A DNA stretch of 64,000 nucleotides, taken from Thecaphora thlaspeos (lineage: Eukaryota; Basidiomycota; Ustilaginomycetes; Urocystidales; Glomosporiaceae). The position numbers were made by a program, and so were the translations under genes. The notes beneath the pieces are model-generated. The model did no database searches, was not told the origin of the DNA, and saw nothing but the letters and a program-made list of their open reading frames with translations. Positions 54,575 through 64,000 of this stretch are shown in pieces. Within the stretch, counting starts at the first letter, position 1; every line of letters begins with the position of its first letter. The DNA is taken from positions 248,001 through 312,000 of the forward strand of contig UWYS01000014.1 of assembly GCA_900291925.1 (NCBI GenBank). The letters run 5' to 3'.

Positions 54575-56031
54575 CAGAGCGTCTGGCAGGAAGCTCCGGA
54601 CCGACGGCAGCACCTACGCACCTGTAAGCGCCCTCCCTGCCAGCTCCACACTGGAAGCTGGCTTCTTCTTGCCCGTAAGAGGCCGATAGTTGGATGGCAT
54701 GTTAGTGCGAGGTCGAGGTGGTCGGAGACGTGGTGAGGGTGGTGATGGAAGCTCGACGAGATGCGGGCAAACAGACACGACACCTCACGTCGGCCAGCGG
54801 TGCGGCCAAGGCGCCACCCTGAAAGAGTGATGTGGAGAAGAAAATGCCCGTCGCAACTCCGAGCGGCGGACCGTGCACTTCCGTGTCCCGACGAAAAAGG
54901 GCTTCGATGGAAACTCGGAACCGATGCAGCCTTCGTCCGAAGGTCCCTTTAAAGATTCTCACGTTCGCGTAACTCTTCCTTTTCTGGAAAATAAAACTGG
55001 CAACGTAGGAGCCGAACTCTGGGAGGCTTAGATTTTGAGAGGGAGGGACTTGCCTGAGAGAGAGAGAGAGAGAGAGAGAGAGACTAGGCCAGGCCCAGGC
55101 CAGACCAGCCGAGGAGCGAGGCGAGAAGGCCGGCCTGGCGGAGTGGGCCTGCAAGCAGCCAGCGAGGGCGTGGGCGAGGGCGAGAGGTCGCTCGTCGCCA
55201 TCCGCGAGACTAGGCGTGACTCCTCTCGTCCCTGTCCTCTTCCCCTCTGCTACGACGCCGCCCCTTTTCCGTCACTTCACCCCTACCCTCCCTCAAGGTT
55301 AGTAGTTGCATCGCTACGGCCTCTATCTGTTTCAGCCTCGACGCCGACAGTCGCCACCGCCGCCATCGACATGTTCGGCCCGAATCGCCACCGGCCAAGG
55401 GTACGCTTTGCCGGCTCGCCCAACCCGATGGCTTGAGCCGCTGCTAGCGAACTTGCGGTCCAGCATTGTCCTTGTTCCGCTCGCTGCGTTGATCCTGGTC
55501 GCTGGTTCTTGGCCAGCTGGAACGACGACAGGAGATCCTCGGCACACGGACGGTAGGACGGGGGAAACCTATCGTCTATGGTCCCGCTATGCTTGTGCTA
55601 GCGACGGACACCTTCGGTGAAGGAAGGACGTGCTGGAGCCTGTGACGTCGGATATACGGGGATACCGGCTCGCTTCGCCACGCACTCGGAGAGTCAGGAC
55701 AGAGCAGAAACTGGAACAGGAAGCGTCACAGGCGTCTCCGGATGGCGAGACGACAACCGGCCGATTCGTCTGGTCGCTACTGGTTCGAGGAAGCTACGTT
55801 GCAGCGACAACGGGCGGAGGGAACAGAGCCAGCGGACAATGCTGGATGAATAATCAATAATCTGCATCGACAGCTGATTCTCTGCCGCCAAACTCGAATC
55901 CCGAAAACCTCGAATCTCTGCCGCGGCCAGGGAGCGAGTTGCTGACCATTCCTCTCTCCCTTCTCTTGCCTTCCTGCTCTGTTCTACCACGCCCTCGCGA
56001 CACTCGCTACCACTTTCGCTCGACAGACAAG
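54575..56031. other. Divergent upstream region, esterase-like gene / RPL9
   Basis: 1.46 kb without a supported gene. A GA dinucleotide repeat occupies 55058-55082. TCGAATC/CTCGAATC words at 55892-55918 lie about 120 bp before the RPL9 start. Short spurious open frames only. Confidence 0.5.
55058..55082. repeat. (GA)n dinucleotide repeat
   Basis: About twelve GA units in the divergent region upstream of RPL9. Confidence 0.9.
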
Positions 56032-57005
56032 ATGCTCCAGATCTACAAGGACCTCGACCTTGCCATCCCTAAGGATGTCTCGGTCTCCATCAACTCCCGC
56101 GTCTTCACCGTCAAGGGACCCCGAGGATCGCTCACCAAGGTTAGTATCGCTCGTCTCAGGCACTTAGGGCTTGGAGGAGGGCAGAGCCTTGGTGCCCTGC
56201 GGATAGTTTGTGGCGCGAGCTCGACAGATGATGTTCTCAATCGAGGGAGAAGGAGCGAGGTCACAAAGCGATGAGAGGCTCGCTTCGGGCCCGCCCAAGA
56301 AGCACGCTCGCATGGAGGCGGACTGAGGAGGCAGAGAAGTGGAAAGGGTGGATCGATGGAAGTGCTCGTGGATCTCGGACTAGGCAGCTCAACGTTCAGA
56401 AACGAAGAGGTGGATGCGCCAGGGCGGCCAGTCGTGAGTTGGACCCACCATCGCCTCGGCGCAGAAACACTGACAAGATCGCCTTCCGTCCCCCGCGCCC
56501 TCTCCGCTCCGCTCCGTTCTACTTCCAACAGCACCTCAAGCACATGAATCTCGACGTCCGCCTGGTGAAGAGCCCCAGCGGTGACAAGGTCAAGTTCATC
56601 ATCTGGCACGGAGGCCGCAAGCACCTTGCCTGCCTGCGTACCGGTGCCGCCCTTGTTAACAACATGATTAAGGGTGTCACTGTCGGCTTCGCGTATAAGA
56701 TGCGCGCCGTCTACGCGCATTTCCCCATCAACATCATCATTGCCGGCGACAACCGATCGTGCGAGATCCGCAACTTCCTCGGCGAGAAGAGGGTTCGTCA
56801 CATCCAGATGCTTGACGGCGTCACCATCTACGAGGACAAGGCGCAGAAAGACCAGGTCCTCGTCCACGGCAACGACATCGAGCTCGTCTCGCAGTCGGCC
56901 GCCCTCCTCCACGGCGCCTGCCTCGTCAAGGAGAAGGATATCCGAAAGTTCCTTGACGGCATCTACTGCACCGGCAAGGAGCCGATCGTCAAGGCCGAGG
57001 AATAA
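56032..57005 (+). CDS. 60S ribosomal protein L9 (uL6)
   Basis: Two exons, 56032-56139 and 56532-57005; predicted 193 aa. Exon 1 is MLQIYKDLDLAIPKDVSVSINSRVFTVKGPRGSLTK, the uL6 start. Exon 2 continues HLKHMNLDVRLVKSPSGDKVKFIIWHGGRKHLACLRT, MIKGVTVGFAYKMRAVYAHFPIN, NFLGEKRVRHIQMLDGV and ends with KEKDIRKFLDGIYCTGKEPIVKAEE. The join is phase 0 (AAG|CAC). The intron is 392 bp, long for this window. Large-subunit ribosomal protein near the sarcin-ricin region. Confidence 0.96.
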
Positions 57006-57929
57006 GCGTCTCTCTTCTCTCCCTTTCCTTTCACCTTGAGACCTTAGTTCCCGTTCCTTACCCAAAAATGCAACAAAAGGCACGATTCCAAAACCTCGAT
57101 CGCGATCGCCGCCTTCCTTGCGTTCCATCGCGCCGCTTCGTGACATTTGCAACCCTGCCTCCCCTCTTCCATCACTTCGACCCGCCCCAGCATCACTCCT
57201 TCCTCCTTCCTGCCGCCCTTGCTCTCTCCTGTACAAAGCAGCCTCCCGCAAAGGTCTTTCGTAGTGGCGATGCGTCTTGTCCAAGCCCGCTTCGTTCCGG
57301 GTTCGACTTCTGCGATCCGCTCGGCCACTGACCCCGTTAGAGGAGAGAAGGCTTGGCAGCTGCACAGCCAGCGTCCGGATGAGACCCCTTCTCACATCAG
57401 CCCGGCCTCTCTCCTCCGAACCGGCGCCGGCCGACCGCCCCTTCAAACGAACACACCTTATCATACTCAGTGCACGGCACACCACCGTCCCGCACTACGA
57501 CACGACTCGTCAGAACCTCCCTGTCGCCCGTCTTTTCCTAAGCCACACCGACGAGCCCAGTGGCGTTCTTGACGACGATGTAAACTACTCTACGTCTCAC
57601 TTTTGTATGCCTGTCCCTCGTCATCGCACGCCTTCCCACAAAAACATCCCCCCGCTCTCATACGGCCATGTTGTTGCCGCGGAGTATCTGAGCCTAAACC
57701 CCGAGAAGATTGGGAAATGCAGTCGGGGAAAAGGCAGTCCTGACGAAGGGCGGATGAACCATACACGCTCGGACCCGGGGGGACGCGGGGAGTGATGGAA
57801 ATGGTGTGTGGGTATACGCTATGGATTCTACCTTATCTCTTGTGACCGTTCTCACAGATCCTGAGCTCTTGCTTTCTACAATAAAGACCAGCGTCAGACT
57901 ACGCCTCTCGGCACGCTGCGCTCGTTCGC
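57006..57929. other. Convergent 3' region RPL9 / IDI1
   Basis: 924 bp of C/T-rich sequence; open frames are short and not conserved. Contains two 3' UTRs. Confidence 0.6.
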
Positions 57930-59069
<1,140 letters not shown>

Positions 59070-59133
59070 CGTGTTGAGGCCGGCAAGGCGAAGGGAAAGG
59101 GTGTGAGCAAGGAATGTGTGGAAGAAAGAGGAT

Positions 59134-59157
59134 TAACGCGTCTCCCTGGGAACCTGT
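59134..59157 (+). repeat. Left TIR plus TA of the transposon-like element
   Basis: TA followed by the 22-bp left terminal repeat. With the TA included, the inverted match to the right end is 24 of 24 bases. Confidence 0.9.
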
Positions 59158-59634
59158 GCTCGCTGGGAACCTGGCAGGTTTTATATCCACCTCTCAAGGC
59201 AGACGAAGAGGAGGCCCGCCAAAAGGTTGAGCGAGCAGAAGAGGTTGCCGAGAGGGCCATCCGCGACAAGGCCGACGGAGCGCAGGGCAAGACACCAAGG
59301 AAGAAGCCTTTGAGCAAGGCCAAGGGGAAGAAGAAGGCCTCCGTAGCTGCCCAGCCGCCCAGCACAGCACCCATTGAGACTGCCAAGCCACCCACAATGA
59401 CCGACTCACTTGCACTGCATCCCTCCCTGCCCGGGCCAAGCAGTCCTGAGGCCTACAACGTCCCCCTGATCTTCCGTGACCCCTATGGCGGCTGTGGAGG
59501 ACTTGGCAAGCCGGACTAGTTGTGCATTGCATGTAGTTGCCTTTTTCGTGTGGTCATCAACACAAGAGATGGTGCGCCATGGTGGCGAGGAGATGGTGGT
59601 AGAAGAGGGAGGACAGGTTCCCAGGGAGACGCGT
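59136..59634. mobile_element. 499-bp TIR element with TA target duplication, pogo/Tc1-like, non-autonomous
   Basis: A perfect 22-bp terminal inverted repeat (ACGCGTCTCCCTGGGAACCTGT at 59136-59157 and its reverse complement at 59613-59634) is flanked on both sides by TA (59134-59135 and 59635-59636), the target preference of Tc1/mariner/pogo elements. The interior is open on the plus strand to a stop at 59517-59519. Its last ~100 residues include a Lys/Ala/Glu-rich stretch (EEEARQKVERAEEVAERAIRDKADG) and KKPLSKAKGKKKAS, reminiscent of basic transposase tails of fungal pogo/Fot1 elements; no DDE catalytic core is present. It therefore looks like an internally deleted, non-autonomous copy. The superfamily assignment is inferred from TA duplication and tail composition only. 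Confidence 0.75.
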
Positions 59635-59636
59635 TA
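59613..59636 (-). repeat. Right TIR plus TA of the transposon-like element
   Basis: Exact reverse complement of 59134-59157, ending in TA next to GGGGGAACTC. Confidence 0.9.
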
Positions 59637-60021
59637 GGGGGAACTCTTTCCTCTTTCGCAGGTTGGTTGGGCGATGATGTGCTCGTGCTTGATGCGCCGC
59701 CACGCCACGCCACGCCACGCCACTCCACGAGCACGACGAGGGACACACGGACGTTGGCGCATTACAGTACGTTGCTGCTTTCAACAAAGTAGTCAAATGG
59801 GACAGGAGAGGCCGACGGTCGATGGACAGCGTTCAAGACTTGCTACAGACGCTCCGTGCTTGCTCGCCGACGGCATGAGGTGCATCGGCGTGCTGTAGCC
59901 TCAACCAAAGAAACGAGACGCGATGGCGGCAAAAGGATACGGCCGGTAAGCGACCAACGATTAAACAGGCCGGGGCCGCAGGAAGCAATCTTGAATCTAA
60001 GAAAGAGGCGCGCTGCAGCGA
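59637..60021. other. Gap between TIR element and 20-bp repeats
   Basis: 385 bp. It contains a CCACG-type short repeat (CACGCCACGCCACGCCACGC) at about 59701-59720. No supported gene; the 5' end of the downstream membrane protein gene may lie in or after this stretch. Confidence 0.5.
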
Positions 60022-60099
60022 CGGCGTCTCGCCAGGAGTATCGGCGTCTCGCCGGGAGTATCGGCGTCTCGCCGGGGGTATCGGCGTCTCGCCGCGCAT
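60022..60099 (+). repeat. 20-bp tandem repeat, about 3.9 copies
   Basis: Units of CGGCGTCTCGCCGGGAGTAT start at 60022, 60042, 60062 and 60082, with one substitution each in copies 1 and 3 and a divergent truncated fourth copy. Each unit contains GGCG-TCT-CGCC, an imperfect inverted repeat. Confidence 0.9.
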
Positions 60100-60360
60100 C
60101 GATTGCCGGACCTGTCCGCATCGCGAGAAGGGCAACCGCCGCCGCAGCGGTGGCAGAGCTACAACTTTCCGCGTCAGGAGAGCTCGAACCGCTTCACCCG
60201 CGCGCTTAACTTCGGTCAAGGGTCTCGCGCCGCCGCGACATCAGCGACGCGCGAAGACGACGACGACGACGACGACGACGACCTCGAGGCGCAGCGCGAT
60301 AGCGATGCGGATGATGCCGGCGTCCAGGTCGACTCGACGCCCAGCTCGTCGAGTAGCGAC

Positions 60361-62257
60361 ATGCACGAGGACCAGGTCGTTGTCTACCTCGACGTCGTGG
60401 ACCCTGAGGTCTCGACGGTGACGACGCTGCAGAACGTCGGCAACTCGATCTTCTTCCCGCCAATCCCGATGCTCTACAGCCGGCAGCCGACGATCAACCT
60501 CCCCTCTGGCGCGACCCGGGCGGGGGACCAGCGGCCGACATACGATCGCACCCAGACGGCGTCCGATGTGTCGCCGTCGCAGGAGCGCCGTGGCTCGGAG
60601 CCCACTGGCGCGCCGGGCGGCTCGCGGGCGCCGCAAAAGCTGAGGCGCAACACGCTGACGCGGATGGACTCGATGATGAGCTTCAACTTCGGCGGCGGCA
60701 AGCCTGACGTGCCCGAGGTCAGCGAGGCCGAGAAGCGCAAGCACATCTCCGAGTGGGCCGAGATGGACGAGGCGGAACGCAACGAGCTCGATGAGCACGT
60801 CCAGATGCTGCTGACGAAAAAGGCCAAGTTCAAGCGCGCGATGAAGGGGTTCGGCAAGTACGTCCGGACGCCGATGGGCTTCATCACGCTCTACGGCTTC
60901 CTAGTGACGTTCTGGGGCATAGCCATCTGCCTGTTCATCTTCCGGTCGATCGACGTCGGCAACAAGAGCCAGCAGCGCTACTGGATCGAGATCTGCGACC
61001 AGATCCTCTGCGCCCTCTTTGCGGCCGTTGGTCTCGGCTTTGCGCCGTTCCGCGCGGTCGACACGTACCGGATGATCCAGATCGTCCACTACCACCGGGT
61101 GACGTACAAGCGGCGCAAGAAGCTTAACCTGCCCAAGTTCAAGGACAAGAACGAGCTGCCACGCGCCAAGCCGAGGCTGGCGGAGCGGATGACGCGCGTC
61201 GCCGGCTTGGGACGCACCACGACTGCAGAGAAGCCCGACGATCCCGAGGCCGCCCTCGCCGCTGCTGCTGCTACCGCTACCAATGCCGAGGCGCAACGGC
61301 CGGAGTCGAATTCGTCCGCGCAAGCCTACGAGCCGGCGTCCGAGTCACGCACGGCCGGCGGGTCTTCGGACGAGACGTACTCGTACCTCAACGGCCAGGA
61401 GAGCCACCCGCTCACGACGATGGTCGACGACGGCGACGATGCGACGGATCCCGAGGACGAGCGCGCCGCTGGCACGTCGCCGTCAAAGAGCGAGACGCAC
61501 AAGCACAAGCACAAGCGCCTGCGGCGGAAGCGCGTGAAAGCCAAGGTGGCCGAACCGCTGATTCCTAAAGAACAGGAGGACGTAGTGGTGCTATCGCCCA
61601 AGCAGCAGGCTAACCTGGAGCACCAGCAGCGCAAGTTCCACGAGTCGCACACCTTCTACCGCTACCGCGAGACCATCACGCACCGCCCCTTTGAGCTGAG
61701 TCTGATGATGGTCATCGTGATCCTGCTCGACGGTCACTCGTGCCTCCAAGCGTCGTTGGGCGGTACGACCTGGGGGATCTACTACAAGAACTGACCCACG
61801 TCTGTCACGGCGACGATCATCACGTTTAGTCTGAGCTGCAACATCATTGCGGGCATCAACATCTGGTGGGGAGGACAGAGGACGAAATAGACGGAAGAGG
61901 TAGAGAGGTTATTGAGGATCGCATTGGAGGAAGAGGCATTGGCCAAGATAGAGAGAAGGCGGAAGAGCGCCGAAGAGGCTGAAGAGAAAGCTAGAGCGAT
62001 CCAAGATGCAGCGATGGGTAACGACGTCGTGGCTGAAGGTTTGGGGGCGGGGAACGTCGTCAAGAAGGAGCGACGTTGGAATGCGTCCAAGAGGAAGATG
62101 CGAAACCTACATCACCACGGGGAAGCGAGACGTTTGCACCTTTTAAGAGTTGAAGCCTCAAGAGGGCACTTTCTTGATTTCTTGTCCCTTCCTCCCTCTC
62201 TAACCCCCTTATGCTTTACCTCGTACAAATCTTTTGACGAGGAAGAACAAGGATAGT
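60361..62257 (+). pseudogene. DUF2985-like multi-pass membrane protein with two nonsense codons
   Basis: One frame is open from about 60103 to 61794 and, after a TGA (61792-61794) and a TAG (61888-61890), continues in the same frame to about 62257. The first in-frame ATG is 60361; coding-like residues upstream (QRWQSYNFPRQESSNRFTRAL) suggest an earlier exon or start that I could not define. Visible blocks are KAMKGFGKYVRTP-type KRAMKGFGKYVRTPMGFITLYGFLVTFWGIAICLFIF (TM1), a second TM ending GLGFAPFRAVDTYRM, QANLEHQQRKFHESHTFYRYRETITHR, and SLMMVIVILLDGHSCLQASLGGTTWGIYYKN. After the TGA, SVTATIITFSLSCNIIAGINIWWGGQRTK follows: the expected last TM and WWGGQRTK end block. After the TAG comes TEEVERLL and a charged helix. 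The gene thus appears truncated just before its last TM. Whether a shortened protein is made is unknown. Function of the family is unknown. Confidence 0.6.
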
Positions 62258-62719
62258 ATAATGATTCATTTGCATCTGGAATCGTCCACCCCCCTCACAC
62301 CTCCTCTTGTGAAATTCACTTGTTGCTTGTACGTCAACCGCACTCCGATTTGTAGCTTTCGAAGTCTTGTACAGTTTCTCTTCGTCTTTTACTTGGTTGG
62401 GTGCTCTTTCTGCTCATATATTTCTGTCCATGTCGCTTCCTCTATCGTTTGTCGTAATGAAACGAAACGGTAGCGAATCGTTGAGCAGCGAGAGAGAGAG
62501 AGAGATAGATCAAAGGACGAATTAAAGACTCTATCGACATATCGACACGATGCGTTAAGCGTACTCTTGCGTAAGTCTAGAGAAGAAAAAGGATAACGAT
62601 ATCATCCGCAGAAGCTTGGGGCCGTACGAGCGTCTGTATCCCAACAAAGTCGATATACACTTGCACTGCACCGTACCATAACGACTCTACTGCATTCCAC
62701 CTCACGTCGTTGCATGGTG
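62258..62719. other. Convergent 3' region
   Basis: 462 bp between the broken membrane-protein gene and the WHIM-domain gene; relatively AT-rich, with a GAGAGA stretch at 62490-62505. No gene is supported. Confidence 0.6.
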
Positions 62720-64000
62720 TCACTTGGTCTTCTCCCTTTCGGCGCTCGTGTTTTTCCATACCATGTGACTCGCCCTCCTCGATGCGCCGCCTTCCGTCTT
62801 ACCACGCACGCTGCGTCGCGTCTCGAGCTGGTCCCTCCATCCGCCGTGCAGGTCGGCGTTGCGTCGACGTAGACCACCCTGGATGTAGTGTCGGAACTTG
62901 AGCAGTTGCGACTTGAGGTGGTTCTCCCGATGGCCTTTGACGCGCAGCCAAGAGAGCAGTTCGTCGATCTGTAGGTCGGAACGATAGAGCAAAGGAGCGA
63001 AAGAGGGGCGAAAGGGGTAAATAAGGTATGACTGCGGAGAGATAGAAGGCAGAAGAAAAAAAAAAGAAAAGAAAAGAAAAAGAAAAAGAAAAAAAGTGGG
63101 ACACAAGAACCCACCTGCTCCGTCTCGGTATAGACGGCCCACTCGTCCACGGCCAGATCGCCTTCAGGTCCCACCTCCTCGTCCTTGCGGGCCTGCAGCG
63201 TCTCCTTTTTCCTCTCGCTCGTCGCCAACCTCCATTCCTCTTCTTTGGGACCCTGCACAAACATCCTGCCCGTCTGGTACAGCACGGTATCGCCACCGCC
63301 TACCAGCGAAGCGCTACCGACGCCATCAAACCACCAGTACCTCGCGTAGAACCTATCCCTTCCGAGCGGGATCATGCGCGGGGCCAGCAGGGCCTTGCGG
63401 AACTCGCGCTCGATAGCCTCTTCGCGCTTGGCCAGCTTGACCTCTTCGTCGTCGAGCTTCTTGCGCGCCGCATTGATCTGCTTGTTTTCGGCCAGCTTGG
63501 CTCGGTGCGCTTCCCGCTCCTTGGCGCGCGACGCGACGCGCGCAGCCTCCTCCGCTTCGCGCAGAATGGCCTTCTCCCGCAGCTTCTCCTGGCGCGATGA
63601 GCCGAACGCGCGTCGGAAGCGGTCCGATCCAGAATCCGAGGCGTCCGCGGTCGACTGCCGCCCCTCGTCGTCTTCGTCGTCGTCGTCGGATTCGAGCTCG
63701 TCCTTTTCAGACTCGCTGTCGCCCTCTTCTTCGACTGCGATGGCCGTCGAGCCGTCTTCGGCCTCCCCGCCCCCGCCGCCAACGGCTTCTGCTTCCTTCT
63801 TGTCGGGCTCGTCTTTCTTCTGACCGCCTTCGAACATCTCCCGCTCCTCGGCGCTGTGAAGGGCGGGCAGTGGCAGCGGCAGCGCGTTCCAATTCAGGTC
63901 AAGGGATGAGTCAGTCGCAATCGAACGGTGACGGCAACCAGGGCGTTTGCCATGAACGACTCACAGTTTCTTCCTCTCACGTCCCAGCTCGATCTTCTCC
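62720..64000 (-). CDS. ITC1/ACF1-like ISWI-complex subunit (WHIM domains), 5' end off window
   Basis: Partial gene. Exons 64000-63965 (continuing beyond the window), 63853-63115 and 62968-62720; joins give ERKKLAEEREMFEGG and YTETEQIDELLSWL. An acidic segment (SESEKDELESDDDDEDDEG) and a charged coiled coil (EKAILREAEEAARVASRAKEREAHRAKLAENKQ) are followed by IPLGRDRFYARYWWFDG, the WHIM2 signature, and GRMFVQGP with WAVYTETEQIDELLSWLRVKGHRENHLKSQL, the WHIM3-like block. These are diagnostic of the large subunits (Itc1, ACF1/BAZ1A) that pair with ISWI remodellers and read linker DNA length. The protein ends about 80 residues after WHIM3 with no bromodomain or PHD finger, like yeast Itc1. The DDT and WAC parts would lie beyond 64000. 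The intron at 62969-63114 contains a 40-bp A/G-rich run. Confidence 0.85.
63054..63096. repeat. Polypurine (A/G) tract inside an intron
   Basis: About 43 bp of almost only A with interspersed G on the plus strand, lying in the last intron of the ITC1/ACF1-like gene close to its donor. Confidence 0.85.

Noticed and set aside
56225..56330. Box C/D snoRNA in the RPL9 intron (GATGATG ... CTGA)
   Set aside because: Box C is imperfect, no closing stem was found and no guide complementarity could be checked.
61752..61830. Intron at 61752-61830 that would remove the TGA in the DUF2985-like gene
   Set aside because: GTACGA...TTTAG ends exist, but splicing them would delete the conserved TTWGIYY and most of the next membrane segment.

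Overview
This is nuclear DNA of a GC-rich, intron-containing fungus. Single-copy protein families, short GT-AG introns (mostly 75-240 bp), long disordered tails and codon bias point to a basidiomycete. Ustilaginomycotina is plausible, but the sequence alone does not settle it. All gene models below were built by hand: exon joins were chosen so that conserved protein blocks stay in phase across consensus splice sites. No bacterial-style operons, viral genes or CRISPR arrays are visible.

Layout. 1-8.5 kb: an 875-bp perfect AGAGC satellite leads into a METTL26/DUF938-type methyltransferase gene that carries an apparent one-base frameshift; then AHA1 (Hsp90 co-chaperone, minus) and a divergent bZIP-like regulator. 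8.6-18.5 kb: a NIP30/FAM192A-like gene, importin alpha, a very long GTP cyclohydrolase II (riboflavin) and a PPZ/PP1-type phosphatase with a possible optional GC-AG intron. 18.5-25 kb: mostly non-coding, with the divergent ribosomal protein genes RPL30 and RPL37, both with long introns. 25.6-35 kb: LEO1 (Paf1 complex), MGM101 (mtDNA maintenance) and a six-exon eIF4E-binding 4E-T-like gene. 35-42 kb: isovaleryl-CoA dehydrogenase, an isolated 5S rRNA gene, a UbiG/Coq3-like methyltransferase and ILV5. 42-52.7 kb: a WD40 protein, an SCP2-type thiolase, an acyl-CoA thioesterase ending in the peroxisomal signal AKL, a WW-domain protein and a UNC93-like transporter. 53-64 kb: a membrane-anchored SGNH/PC-esterase-like protein lacking the expected catalytic residues, RPL9, IDI1, a 499-bp terminal-inverted-repeat element sitting 65 bp upstream of the IDI1 start, a DUF2985-like membrane protein gene broken by two nonsense codons, and the 3' part of an ITC1/ACF1-like WHIM-domain gene that runs off the window.

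Most genes are housekeeping. Three mitochondrial functions (MGM101, IVD, ILV5) and a set of lipid/isoprenoid functions (thiolase, thioesterase, IDI1) occur, but with no sign of a dedicated gene cluster. The accessory signal is concentrated at the two ends: the satellite plus frameshift at 0.1-1.3 kb, and the TIR element, 20-bp tandem repeats and broken gene at 59.1-62.3 kb.
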